NCBI GenBank assembly: GCA_021201235.1 | Contig: JAJQFI010000016.1 | Location: 253,421 to 317,420, forward strand | DNA length: 64,000 bases | Direction of reading: 5' to 3' | DNA from: Oscillospiraceae bacterium | GTDB taxonomy: Bacteria > Bacillota > Clostridia > Oscillospirales > Ruminococcaceae | Shown: positions 50,658 through 59,273 of the stretch, piece after piece | How the letters are laid out: the number at the start of each line of letters is the position of its first letter | Numbering within the stretch: position 1 is the stretch's first letter | Made by a program: the position numbers and the translations under genes | The notes under the pieces: generated by a model | What the model saw: the letters and a program-made list of their open reading frames with translations, nothing else | Database searches by the model: none | What the model was told of the DNA's origin: nothing

Positions 50658-51345
50658 CAATCTTTTCAAAGGAATTTTCGATTCTGACACCACTTCAACT
50701 ATCGCTGTTTCAGACTTTTTGGCCTGCGTGGTTTCCGCACTTTTAATAGGACTGATTCTGGCGTTGTGCTATATGTACAAGACCAGATATACAAAGAGCT
50801 TTGTTGCGACAATCGCGCTTTTGCCGGCTGTTGTATGCGTTGTTATAATGATGGTAAACGGCAATATCGGCACTGCGGTTGCGGTTGCGGGAGCTTTCAG
50901 CCTCGTGAGATTCCGTTCCGCCGCGGGAACAGCAAAAGAAATCCTTGCAATCTTTCTCGCGATGGGCACCGGACTTGTCGTCGGAATGGGCTATATAGGC
51001 TTCGGATTCCTGTGCGCCGTTCTCTTCGGAGCTGTAAGCATGCTCTATTCGACTCTTGACTTCGGCGTGAAGAAGAGAGCCGCTAAATACAAGACTATTC
51101 ACATCACTATCCCCGAAGACCTCGACTATACGGGAGTTTTCGACGACCTCATGAAGGAGCACACCTCCGAGCATGAGCTCACTCACGTCAAGACCACCAA
51201 CATGGGAAGCCTTTATCGTCTTACTTATGACATTGTCTTAAGAGACCCCTCAAAGGAAAAAGAATTTATCGACCAGCTCCGTTGCCGCAACGGCAACCTT
51301 GAGATTTCCATCTCGAAGCAGGAAACTCAGGTTGCGGAGCTCTGA
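50650..51345 (+). CDS. DUF4956 family membrane protein
   Basis: A 231-residue protein with three to four membrane helices (about 16-38, 46-66, 78-140) followed by a soluble C-terminal ACT/ferredoxin-like domain (about 150-231, IHITIPEDLDYTGVFDDL). The segment AGAFSLVRFRSAAGTAKEI is characteristic of DUF4956. It is translationally coupled to the VTC gene, and such pairs are common in Firmicutes, so it probably forms the membrane partner of the VTC protein. The function is unknown. Confidence 0.85.
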   Translation: MLDNLFKGIFDSDTTSTIAVSDFLACVVSALLIGLILALCYMYKTRYTKSFVATIALLPAVVCVVIMMVNGNIGTAVAVAGAFSLVRFRSAAGTAKEILAIFLAMGTGLVVGMGYIGFGFLCAVLFGAVSMLYSTLDFGVKKRAAKYKTIHITIPEDLDYTGVFDDLMKEHTSEHELTHVKTTNMGSLYRLTYDIVLRDPSKEKEFIDQLRCRNGNLEISISKQETQVAEL

Positions 51346-51382
51346 TCCCAACACTTTCGGGTTTGGATAGGAGAAAAGAAAT

Positions 51383-54154
51383 ATGAATCACAGGATAAAG
51401 AGAATTTTGTCGCTTATGACTGTGGTGGCATTGCTTACTACGTGTCTTGCGGGATGCTCGTCGAGCGCTTCAAGCACCGACAATCCCCTTGTGACCATCG
51501 ACTCGAGCGAGATGTTCCTTGAGATAGTCGATTCGGAGATTGTCGAAGCTGACCCCGAGATGATGTTTGCGGACACTGCCGCTTCGGACTCAGGCGAGCT
51601 GTTCAGCGACGAGGATTACGAAATCGGCTATGACGAAGAAACGAGTGACACCATTACCCTTTCGGGAACGTCGGCTTCGAGCGATTCTTCGTCGGTCACA
51701 ATTTCGGGAAGCACCGTTACAATCACCGATGAAGGAACCTATATTGTAAGCGGAACCCTCGACGACGGCATGATTATTGTCGACGCCGACAGCAAGGACG
51801 ATATTCAGATTGTCCTGAACGGCGTTTCAATCACGAGCAAAACCTCAGCGGCTATATACGTTCTTAACGCCGACAAGGTTTATATCACGACCGCCTCGGG
51901 GACCTCGAACACCCTTGCAAACGGCGGAAGCTACGTTGATATCGACGAGAACAGCATTGATGCGGTCATCTATTCAAAGGACGACTTAACCTTGAACGGC
52001 TCGGGCACTCTTACGATAACTGCTGATGCTGGTCACGGAATCGTCTCGAAAGACGACCTGGTCATCACGAGCGGAACCTACAAGATTACTTCCGCAAGCC
52101 ACGGCTTGAGCGGAAAAGACTGTGTCAAGATTGCGGGTGGAACCTTCACAATATCATCCGGCAAGGACGGAATCCATTCGGAGAATTCGGACGATACATC
52201 CCTCGGCTATATCTATATCACCGGCGGAACCTTTGATATCACGGCTTCCGACGACGGAATAAGCGCGTCGAATAATATCACCATAAACGACGGCAGCTTC
52301 ACGATTGATTCTGTCGACGAGGGCATCGTGGCGGATCTGGCTGTCATTATCACCGATTCGACAATAAGTATCGACTCCGACAGCCACGGACTCTCGGCTT
52401 CCGAGAGCGTGAGAATCGCCGACGGCACAATTACAATAAATTCCTCGAAGGACGGAATCCACTCGGAAAGCTCCGAGGACACTACTATCGGATTTGTCTA
52501 TATCTCCGGCGGAACGCTCAGGATTTCGGCTGACGATGACGGAATCAGCGCGGCGACATATGTCACCATCGAGGGCGGCAACATCACCATTGATGCGGGG
52601 CTTTCGACCTCGAATACAAGCCTCAAGGGCATCAAAGCCGTAAGCTCAATAAAAGTTACAGATGGCACCCTAACTGTTGATTCGGCGGACGATGCGTTGC
52701 ACTCGGACGGAAGCATCACAATTTCAGGTGGAACGTTCACTATAGATGCCGAAGATGACGGAATCCATGCGGACACTACTCTTCAAATCACTTTCCTGTC
52801 ATCCGCCAGGATTACAGCCGGCGGGCACGGTCTCTCTGCGGGAGAAAGCGTGAGAATTGCCAAGGGCAATTACACCATAACATCCGCAAAAGACGGAATC
52901 CACGCCGAGGATTCGGACGATACCACAATCGGGTTCGTCTACATCTCGGGCGGCAACTTCACGATAAACGCCGACGGCGACGGAATCAGTGCGGCAACAT
53001 ATCTCCAGATTGAAGACGGCGATTTCGACATCACCACAGCCGACGGTGCGGGAGAGGTTTCGACTTCTTACACCTCGGGCGGAGCCTTCAGTTGGGACGG
53101 TTGGAGTTCGGGTTCAAGCTCGGATGACTCGTCGAGCACCAAGGGTCTGAAGGGCGGCTCATCGGTCACCGTTTCGGGCGGCACCTTCAACATAGATTCC
53201 GAGGACGACGGCGTCCATTCGAACGGCGACGTTACCATCTCAGGCGGCACATTTGACATTGCGACCGGCGACGACGGAATGCACGCAGACGAAGCACTCA
53301 CCATTTCAGGTGGAACTATCACAATCACTCAGAGCTATGAGGGCTTGGAGGGCACGACGGTCGACATCTCGGGCGGAAATATAGACCTCGTTTCGAGCGA
53401 CGACGGCATCAATGCCGCAGGCGGCGGCGACTCGAGCGGCTTCGGGGGATTCGGCGGCTTCGGCGGAGACTCGTTCTCCTCGAGCAGTTCATCCTCAAGT
53501 ATTACGATTTCCGGCGGCGTCATCTATGTCAAGGCGAGCGGCGACGGACTCGACTCGAACGGAACATTTACAATGTCGGGCGGCGAGCTTTATGTCTCAG
53601 GTCCCACAACGAGTGCCGATGCTCCCGTTGACTGGGAGAGCTCGGCGACGATTACCGGCGGAACGCTCATAGCTGTCGGTGCTTCGGGAATGCAGGAGAA
53701 CTTCGGCTCGAATTCGACCCAGGGCTCGATGCTTCTCTCGGCAAGCGGCTCCTCCGGCGACACCATTACTCTTAAAGATTCAAGCGGCAACGTGCTTGTC
53801 TCATACACATGCAGTTCTTCTTATTCCTGCATCCTGATAAGCTGTCCTTCGCTCACTACCGGCTCGACCTATACAGTCACCTACGGCAGTTCGAGCACTT
53901 CAGTTACCCTCTCAAGCCTTATCTACAGCGAAACCACAGGCATGGGCGGAATGACCGGCGGCAACATGGGTGGCGGCAGAGGCGGCAACGACAACTTTGA
54001 CAGCGGCATGACTGTTCCCGATTCAGGTTCAGCTCCCGACGGAGATATGGGAGGCAACATTGGCGACATGGGCGGCAACCAAGGAGGCTTCGGCGGCGGA
54101 GGCGGTCGAGGCGGCGACATGGGTGGCAACACAAACGGTGGCACCCAAACTTAA
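51383..54154 (+). CDS. Large beta-helix carbohydrate-binding-domain lipoprotein
   Basis: A 923-residue exported protein with a lipoprotein signal (lipobox LAGC, Cys about 24), a short acidic region, and then a long series of beta-helix rungs such as ISGGTFTIDAEDDGIHAD, typical of the 'carbohydrate-binding domain-containing protein' (DUF4353-like) family. A larger unit (HGLSAxESVRIA ... KDGIHxExSxDTTIGFVYISGG ... DGISAAT) recurs about three times. A low-complexity Gly/Ser patch (around 695-712) interrupts it, and the C-terminus is a Gly/Met/Asn-rich tail of about 75 residues. It follows DUF4956 by 37 nt with its own ribosome site, completing the operon. Surface polymer binding is inferred. Confidence 0.85.
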   Translation: MNHRIKRILSLMTVVALLTTCLAGCSSSASSTDNPLVTIDSSEMFLEIVDSEIVEADPEMMFADTAASDSGELFSDEDYEIGYDEETSDTITLSGTSASSDSSSVTISGSTVTITDEGTYIVSGTLDDGMIIVDADSKDDIQIVLNGVSITSKTSAAIYVLNADKVYITTASGTSNTLANGGSYVDIDENSIDAVIYSKDDLTLNGSGTLTITADAGHGIVSKDDLVITSGTYKITSASHGLSGKDCVKIAGGTFTISSGKDGIHSENSDDTSLGYIYITGGTFDITASDDGISASNNITINDGSFTIDSVDEGIVADLAVIITDSTISIDSDSHGLSASESVRIADGTITINSSKDGIHSESSEDTTIGFVYISGGTLRISADDDGISAATYVTIEGGNITIDAGLSTSNTSLKGIKAVSSIKVTDGTLTVDSADDALHSDGSITISGGTFTIDAEDDGIHADTTLQITFLSSARITAGGHGLSAGESVRIAKGNYTITSAKDGIHAEDSDDTTIGFVYISGGNFTINADGDGISAATYLQIEDGDFDITTADGAGEVSTSYTSGGAFSWDGWSSGSSSDDSSSTKGLKGGSSVTVSGGTFNIDSEDDGVHSNGDVTISGGTFDIATGDDGMHADEALTISGGTITITQSYEGLEGTTVDISGGNIDLVSSDDGINAAGGGDSSGFGGFGGFGGDSFSSSSSSSSITISGGVIYVKASGDGLDSNGTFTMSGGELYVSGPTTSADAPVDWESSATITGGTLIAVGASGMQENFGSNSTQGSMLLSASGSSGDTITLKDSSGNVLVSYTCSSSYSCILISCPSLTTGSTYTVTYGSSSTSVTLSSLIYSETTGMGGMTGGNMGGGRGGNDNFDSGMTVPDSGSAPDGDMGGNIGDMGGNQGGFGGGGGRGGDMGGNTNGGTQT

Positions 54155-54162
54155 TCACGGGT

Positions 54163-54245
54163 AAAACCCGTCCGGATGAACGTCTTCTACATTTTCACCA
54201 GCGTTTTTTCACCCTCACTTCCTGTTAGTTCATCCGGGCGGTTTT
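54163..54245 (+). terminator. Terminator of the VTC-DUF4956-beta-helix operon
   Basis: Long hairpin: AAAACCCG..CCGGATGAAC (54163-54181) pairs with GTTCATCCGG..CGGTTTT (54228-54245). The apical part is 46 nt, unusually large for a terminator. Confidence 0.65.
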
Positions 54246-54295
54246 ACTATACTTCAGTAAGAAATTAACTCTCCTCCATATTCAGATACCTCAAA

Positions 54296-54333
54296 AAAGC
54301 CCGGGCAAGGAAACAATCCTTGTCCGGGCTTTT
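54296..54333 (-). terminator. Terminator of the kdgA-kdgK operon
   Basis: AAAAGCCCGGGCAAGG pairs with CCTTGTCCGGGCTTTT (one mismatch or G-T pair). On the minus strand it ends in TTTTTT, 18 nt after the kdgK stop. Confidence 0.87.
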
Positions 54334-54351
54334 ATTTACGCCTGTATTTTC

Positions 54352-55377
54352 TTATCTCTGAACTCTTCCGGAAGCGTTGCCGCCGGCGAGGGATTCAACC
54401 TCCGCTACCGAGCAGAGGTTGAAGTCGTGCTCGATGGAGTGCTTCAAGCAGGAAGCCGCAACAGCGAAATCGATTGCCTTCTGGGGCTCGTAGCCGTTCA
54501 TCAAAGAATAGATAAGTCCGCCGCCGAAGCTGTCGCCGCCGCCAACACGGTCGACGATGTGCATGTGGTACTGCTTCGAGAAGTAGGCGTTGTCGCCTGT
54601 GTAGAGCATGCCCGCCCAGTCGTTATCGTTCGCGGAGATTGAGGAGCGAAGAGTGATTGCAACATGACTGCAACCGAATCTTTCGTGGAGCTGACGGGCG
54701 ACGCTGATATAGCCCTCGTGATTGAGCTTGCCGGAGTCGATGTCGGTGTTCTCGGCTTCGATTCCGAAAACGTCCTTGGCGTCCTCCTCGTTCGAGATGC
54801 AGACGTCGACGTAAGGAACAATCTTACTCATACACTCACGAGCCTGATCTCTTGTCCAGAGCTTCTTTCTGTAATTCAGATCACAGCTGACGGTTACGCC
54901 CTTTGCGTGAGCCGCCTTGACTGCGTCGAGGCAGATTTCGGGAAGCTCGCTGCCGAGAGCCGGAGTGATGCCGGTGAAGTGGAACCACTTGGCGCCTTCA
55001 AAAATCTTGTCCCAGTCGAACTCTTCCCTCTTTGCAAGAGAAATCGCGCTGTAGGCTCTGTCATAGATGACCTTGGAAGGTCTTTGAGATGCACCCTTCT
55101 CGGCAAAGTAGATTCCGACTCTGTCGCCGCCCCTGATGATATCCGAAGTGTCAACGCCGTAGCGACGAAGCTCGTTTACCGCCGCCTGACCTATTTCATG
55201 CTTCGGGAGCTTGGTTACAAACGAAGCGTCTACGCCGTAGTTGGCAAGAGATACCGCAACGTTTGCCTCTCCGCCGCCGAAGGTTGCCTCATAGGTGTTA
55301 GCCTGCAAAAATCTTAAATATCCCTCCGGGTTGAGCCTGAGCATAATTTCGCCGAAGGTTACCGCTTTATTTCCCAT
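54352..55377 (-). CDS. kdgK: 2-keto-3-deoxygluconate kinase, PfkB family
   Basis: Phosphorylates 2-keto-3-deoxygluconate to KDPG, the step after UxuA and before KdgA. The 341-residue PfkB-family sugar kinase has GGGEANVAVSLANYG near the start, the ATP and catalytic segment DRVGGGDSFGGGLIYSL with the base Asp, and FTGITPALG. The usual GAGD motif is GGGD here. AGGAGG precedes the ATG. It follows the KDPG aldolase fusion by 17 nt, and the pathway neighbours make the KDG assignment strong. Confidence 0.9.
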   Translation of the reverse strand: MGNKAVTFGEIMLRLNPEGYLRFLQANTYEATFGGGEANVAVSLANYGVDASFVTKLPKHEIGQAAVNELRRYGVDTSDIIRGGDRVGIYFAEKGASQRPSKVIYDRAYSAISLAKREEFDWDKIFEGAKWFHFTGITPALGSELPEICLDAVKAAHAKGVTVSCDLNYRKKLWTRDQARECMSKIVPYVDVCISNEEDAKDVFGIEAENTDIDSGKLNHEGYISVARQLHERFGCSHVAITLRSSISANDNDWAGMLYTGDNAYFSKQYHMHIVDRVGGGDSFGGGLIYSLMNGYEPQKAIDFAVAASCLKHSIEHDFNLCSVAEVESLAGGNASGRVQR

Positions 55378-55394
55378 TACTGCGTCCTCCTATA

Positions 55395-56354
55395 TTACTT
55401 TTTCTGTACGAGATGAATTGCGAAGCCCATGAATTCGTCCTTGAAATATACCGCACCTGTCGGGATTGTGGACTCGTCCGCAAATTCGTAGCCCTTTGAC
55501 TTGAAGTATGCAACTGCCCTTGCGGTCGAATTGGTTGCGATTGCGATGTGACCGTACTTTCCTGGCTTCGGGGTCTTGCAGATTTCAATCTTCTTATCGG
55601 CCGTGAAAACGGAGGAATTGCCCTCGTTATAGCCGAAGCCGAACATTGTCTCAAGAAGCGACGCTGCCTTGAGCGCTTCCTCTGGAGCGTCGCAGTTGAT
55701 TCCCATGTGGGCAAACTCGAGACCGAGCATTGCGTGAACGGCTTCTTTCGTAAGACGGGTAATTTCAGCCCAGTTTCCGGCATCGATAAGATCCTTCTTG
55801 ACCATCCAAGTGCCGCCGCAGGCGATTATCTTGTTGAACTTGATATAATCGACCAAGTTTGTGGCATTTACGCCGCCTGTCGGGATGAATCTTAGCTTCT
55901 GATAAGGTGCCGAAACAGCCTTAAGCTTGGCGAGACCGCCGTTCTGCTCTGCCGGGAAGAACTTGACGATATCGAGACCCATGCTCATAGCCTGCTCCAT
56001 TTCGCCGGGAGTTGCGGTTCCGGGCATTATGACTGCACCCTTCGAGAGTGCGTACTTAACGATTTCGGGGTTGAAGCCGGGAGTGACTATGAATTCTACT
56101 CCTGCATCGAGGGCATCGTCGACCTGCTCCTTTGTAAGAACTGTTCCCGCTCCTACGAGCATTTCGGGGAGTTCTTTTCTGATTCTCATGATGGCTTCCT
56201 TGGCACAGGCGGTTCTGAAGGTGATTTCAGCCGCCGGAAGACCGCCGTCACAAAGAGCCTTTGCAAGAGGAACAGCCCTGTCCGGGTCCTCAATCGCGAT
56301 TACGGGGAGGATTCCGAGATTATAAATTTTATCTGCAATAGCTTGATAAGACAT
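55395..56354 (-). CDS. kdgA: KDPG/KHG aldolase fused to a VOC-like domain
   Basis: Residues 1-205 are a class I 2-keto-3-deoxy-6-phosphogluconate (and 4-hydroxy-2-oxoglutarate) aldolase: PVIAIEDPDRAVPLAKAL, AEITFRTACA, GAGTVLT and the Schiff-base lysine in DIVKFFPAE. It cleaves KDPG to pyruvate and glyceraldehyde 3-phosphate. Residues about 212-319 form an extra domain with the look of a VOC/glyoxalase fold (EFAHMGINCDAPEEALKAA; GKYGHIAIATNSTARAVAYF; GFAIHLVQKK). Standard aldolases of this family are about 205-215 residues, so this is a real fusion in one open frame. It is the first gene of kdgA-kdgK. Confidence 0.9.
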   Translation of the reverse strand: MSYQAIADKIYNLGILPVIAIEDPDRAVPLAKALCDGGLPAAEITFRTACAKEAIMRIRKELPEMLVGAGTVLTKEQVDDALDAGVEFIVTPGFNPEIVKYALSKGAVIMPGTATPGEMEQAMSMGLDIVKFFPAEQNGGLAKLKAVSAPYQKLRFIPTGGVNATNLVDYIKFNKIIACGGTWMVKKDLIDAGNWAEITRLTKEAVHAMLGLEFAHMGINCDAPEEALKAASLLETMFGFGYNEGNSSVFTADKKIEICKTPKPGKYGHIAIATNSTARAVAYFKSKGYEFADESTIPTGAVYFKDEFMGFAIHLVQKK

Positions 56355-56391
56355 CGCTTTATCCGCTCCTTTGAAATTTTATTACAGCTTA

Positions 56392-56428
56392 ATTATAATT
56401 GCTTGCGGGATAATTGTCAATAATCCCG
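56392..56428 (-). promoter_or_regulatory. kdgA-kdgK promoter overlapping a palindromic operator
   Basis: On the minus strand there is a perfect -35 TTGACA (56415-56420), 17-bp spacer and -10 TATAAT (56392-56397). A 23-bp near-perfect dyad (56406-56428, outer arms CGGGAT/ATCCCG, inner ATTG/CAAT) is centred on the -35. Only one symmetric pair mismatches. It is a likely repressor site, and no regulator gene is present in this locus. Confidence 0.75.
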
Positions 56429-56470
56429 AATTCAAATTCAAAAAAAGTCTATGCAATACTTAAAAAGGTC

Positions 56471-56499
56471 TTGAAAAGAATCACGCAAAATGTTATTAT
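56471..56499 (+). promoter_or_regulatory. Promoter of the uxuA operon
   Basis: -35 TTGAAA (56471-56476), 17-bp spacer, -10 TATTAT (56494-56499). It diverges from the kdgA promoter about 50 bp away and does not carry an obvious copy of the palindrome. Confidence 0.75.
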
Positions 56500-56582
56500 T
56501 ATCTTGTGAAATACTGAGTTTTCGCTTGCGTGCCAAAAATCCGCAGACGGACTCTATATACATTTGAAAGGCTGTGGTTATA

Positions 56583-57671
56583 TTGAAAATGACATTCAGA
56601 TGGTTCGGTCACGACAGCGACAGCGTTACCCTTTCGCAGATTCGTCAGATTCCGAACGTAAGCGGACTTATGGGAGTCCTCGACTACAAAGCCGCCGGCG
56701 AGGTCTGGACCGAGGAGGAAATCAAGACTTATATCGACGAGGTTCATGCCGCAGGGCTTGAGTGCGAGGTTATCGAGAGCGTAAACGTCCACGAGGGCAT
56801 CAAGCTCGGGCTTCCCACAAGGGACAAGTACATCAAGAACTACTGCATCACAATTCGCAACCTTGCAAAATACGGTGTCAAGTGCATCGTCTATAACTTC
56901 ATGCCTGTTCTTGACTGGCTGAGAACCGACCTTGCTAAGCCCAATCCCGACGGCTCGACAAGCATGTATTACGACGAAGAAGAGCTTGGAAGCATGACTC
57001 CCATCGAGATAGTCCGGAAAACCTCCGAAGGTTCGAACGGCTTCACCCTTCCCGGTTGGGAGCCGGAAAGGCTTGCGGACCTCGAAAAAGTTCTTAAGCA
57101 GTATGAGAGCGTTGACGAAGAACAGCTTCTTGCAAACTATAAGTACTTCCTTGAGGGAATTATCCCGACCTGTGAGGAGTGCGGAGTTGTTATGGCTTGC
57201 CATCCGGACGACCCGGGATGGAAAATTTTCGGTCTTCCGAGACTTGCCCACACTCAGGAGGGCTACGATAAGATTGTCGGTCTTGTTGACAGTCCCTGCA
57301 ACACCCTTTGCCTCTGCACCGGTTCCTTGGGCTCGAACACCGAAAACGATGTCGTTTCCATCATCCGCCACTTCGGCGAGATGGGCAAGATTGGCTGTAT
57401 GCACGTTAGAAACATAAAGCACTTGGGGTCCGATCGCAGATTCTGCGAGACGAGTCATCTTTCATCCGACGGCGAGCTTGACATGTACGAGATTATGAAG
57501 GCGATTTATGAAGTCTGCCCCGACACCTACATCCGCCCCGACCACGGAAGGATGATCTGGGGAGAGACCGGCAGACCGGGCTATGGTCTCTATGACAGAG
57601 CGTTGGGCGTTTGCTACCTCAATGGTCTCTGGGAGGCTATTGACAAGAGTAAGAAGGAGTGCAATAAATAA
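56583..57671 (+). CDS. uxuA: Mannonate dehydratase
   Basis: Dehydrates D-mannonate to 2-keto-3-deoxygluconate using a divalent metal in a TIM barrel. 362 residues starting [15 protein letters not shown], as in other UxuA proteins. This start is TTG 56583, with GAAAGG 11 nt upstream; GTG 56574 is too close to it. Metal and active-site motifs [21 protein letters not shown] and RPDHGR are intact. It is coupled to uxuB (stop and start overlap by one base). Confidence 0.95.
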   Translation: MKMTFRWFGHDSDSVTLSQIRQIPNVSGLMGVLDYKAAGEVWTEEEIKTYIDEVHAAGLECEVIESVNVHEGIKLGLPTRDKYIKNYCITIRNLAKYGVKCIVYNFMPVLDWLRTDLAKPNPDGSTSMYYDEEELGSMTPIEIVRKTSEGSNGFTLPGWEPERLADLEKVLKQYESVDEEQLLANYKYFLEGIIPTCEECGVVMACHPDDPGWKIFGLPRLAHTQEGYDKIVGLVDSPCNTLCLCTGSLGSNTENDVVSIIRHFGEMGKIGCMHVRNIKHLGSDRRFCETSHLSSDGELDMYEIMKAIYEVCPDTYIRPDHGRMIWGETGRPGYGLYDRALGVCYLNGLWEAIDKSKKECNK

Positions 57672-59272
57672 TGAAGCTCTGTTTGGATTCGCTTAAGAAT
57701 ACAGAAGCTTGGGGAGAGATAAAGCTCCCTAAGTATGACGTGGAAAAAGTAACCGAGAACACGCATAAAAAACCTGTCTGGCTCCACTTCGGCGCCGGAA
57801 ACATTTTCAGAGGATTCATTGCGAGCTTGCAGCAGAATCTCCTTGACAACGGTCTTTCCGAAACGGGAATTATCGCCGCCGATACTTTCGACTACGAGAT
57901 TATCGACAATATCTTCAAGGCTCACGACAACCTGACCGTAAGCGCAAGTCTATTGCCCGATGACTCGGTCGAAAGCGAGGTTATCGCCTCCGTCTGCGAG
58001 GCTTTGAAGGCTGATGTCACCGATGAAACCGAGATGGCTCGGTTCTATGAGATAGCGAAGAGCCCGTCACTCCAGATGATAAGCTTTACAATCACCGAGA
58101 AGGGCTATGCCGTCAGGAACACTCAGGGCGAGCTCACTCCCCTTGTGACTGCTGATATCACAGAAGGTCCGAAGCACGCTCGGCACGCTATGAGCTTTGT
58201 AACCGGGCTGATGCTCGAAAGATATAAAGCCGGAAAGCTCCCCATTGCGCTCGTAAGCATGGACAACTGCTCGCATAACGGCGAGAAGCTCAAGTCTTCT
58301 GTTATGACCATTGCGAACGGCTGGGTTGAGAACGGATTCGCCGATAAGGGCTTCGTCGACTATCTTAACGACGAGAGAGTTGTCGGGTTCCCGTGGAGCA
58401 TGATTGACAAAATCACTCCCCGTCCTTCTGAGAAAGTGGAAGCAATTCTTACCGATGCCGGGCTCGAGGAGATGTCCCCCATTGTCACCTCGAAGAAGAC
58501 ATTTATCGCGCCGTTTGTCAACGCCGAGAAGCCGCAGTACCTCGTTATCGAGGACAGCTTCCCGAATTCGCGCCCTCCGCTTGAAAAAGCCGGAGTTTAC
58601 ATGACAGACAGGGACACTGTAAACAACGTCGAGAGAATGAAGGTCACTACATGTCTGAATCCTCTGCACACTGCCCTTGCTGTTTACGGGTGCTTGCTCG
58701 GATATACCCTTATCTGCGAAGAGATGAAGGATGAGGATCTCGTCAAGCTCGTAAGAAAGCTCGGATATGATGAGGGCTTGCCGGTTGTTACCGACCCGGG
58801 AATCCTCTCGCCAAAGGCGTTTATCGACGAGGTCATCAACGAAAGACTCCCGAACCCGTTCATGCCGGACGCTCCGCAGAGAATCGCTACAGATACCTCT
58901 CAGAAGGTTGGAATCCGCTTCGGCGAGACCATCAAGAGCTATGAGGCTAACGGAAACGTCGACAAGCTCGTTGCCGTTCCCCTTGCGATTGCGGGATGGC
59001 TCAGATACCTCTTGGGCGTTGACGACAACGGCGAGGCTATGGAGATTTCAAACGACCCGCTCAAGGACGAACTGAAATCTATGCTTTCAGGAATCGAGCT
59101 CGGCAAGCCGGAAACCGTAGGCGACAAGCTTGACAGCATCCTCTCGAATTCCGAGATTTTCGGAACAGACCTCGTCAAAAACGGTCTTTCGAAGAAGATT
59201 ACCGAGATATTCCTGAAAGAAATTTCGGGCACCGGTGCGGTCAGAGCTGCTCTCAAAGAGTATCTGAACTGA
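57671..59272 (+). CDS. uxuB: Fructuronate reductase (mannitol dehydrogenase family)
   Basis: NAD-dependent reduction of D-fructuronate to D-mannonate. A 533-residue polyol-dehydrogenase-family enzyme: the Rossmann motif LHFGAGNIFRGF near the N-terminus and the catalytic motif KVTTCLNPLHTALA with Lys, Asn and His. UxuB, rather than mannitol dehydrogenase or tagaturonate reductase, is preferred from its coupling to uxuA. Its length is within the family range. Confidence 0.9.
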   Translation: MKLCLDSLKNTEAWGEIKLPKYDVEKVTENTHKKPVWLHFGAGNIFRGFIASLQQNLLDNGLSETGIIAADTFDYEIIDNIFKAHDNLTVSASLLPDDSVESEVIASVCEALKADVTDETEMARFYEIAKSPSLQMISFTITEKGYAVRNTQGELTPLVTADITEGPKHARHAMSFVTGLMLERYKAGKLPIALVSMDNCSHNGEKLKSSVMTIANGWVENGFADKGFVDYLNDERVVGFPWSMIDKITPRPSEKVEAILTDAGLEEMSPIVTSKKTFIAPFVNAEKPQYLVIEDSFPNSRPPLEKAGVYMTDRDTVNNVERMKVTTCLNPLHTALAVYGCLLGYTLICEEMKDEDLVKLVRKLGYDEGLPVVTDPGILSPKAFIDEVINERLPNPFMPDAPQRIATDTSQKVGIRFGETIKSYEANGNVDKLVAVPLAIAGWLRYLLGVDDNGEAMEISNDPLKDELKSMLSGIELGKPETVGDKLDSILSNSEIFGTDLVKNGLSKKITEIFLKEISGTGAVRAALKEYLN

Positions 59273-59273
59273 A

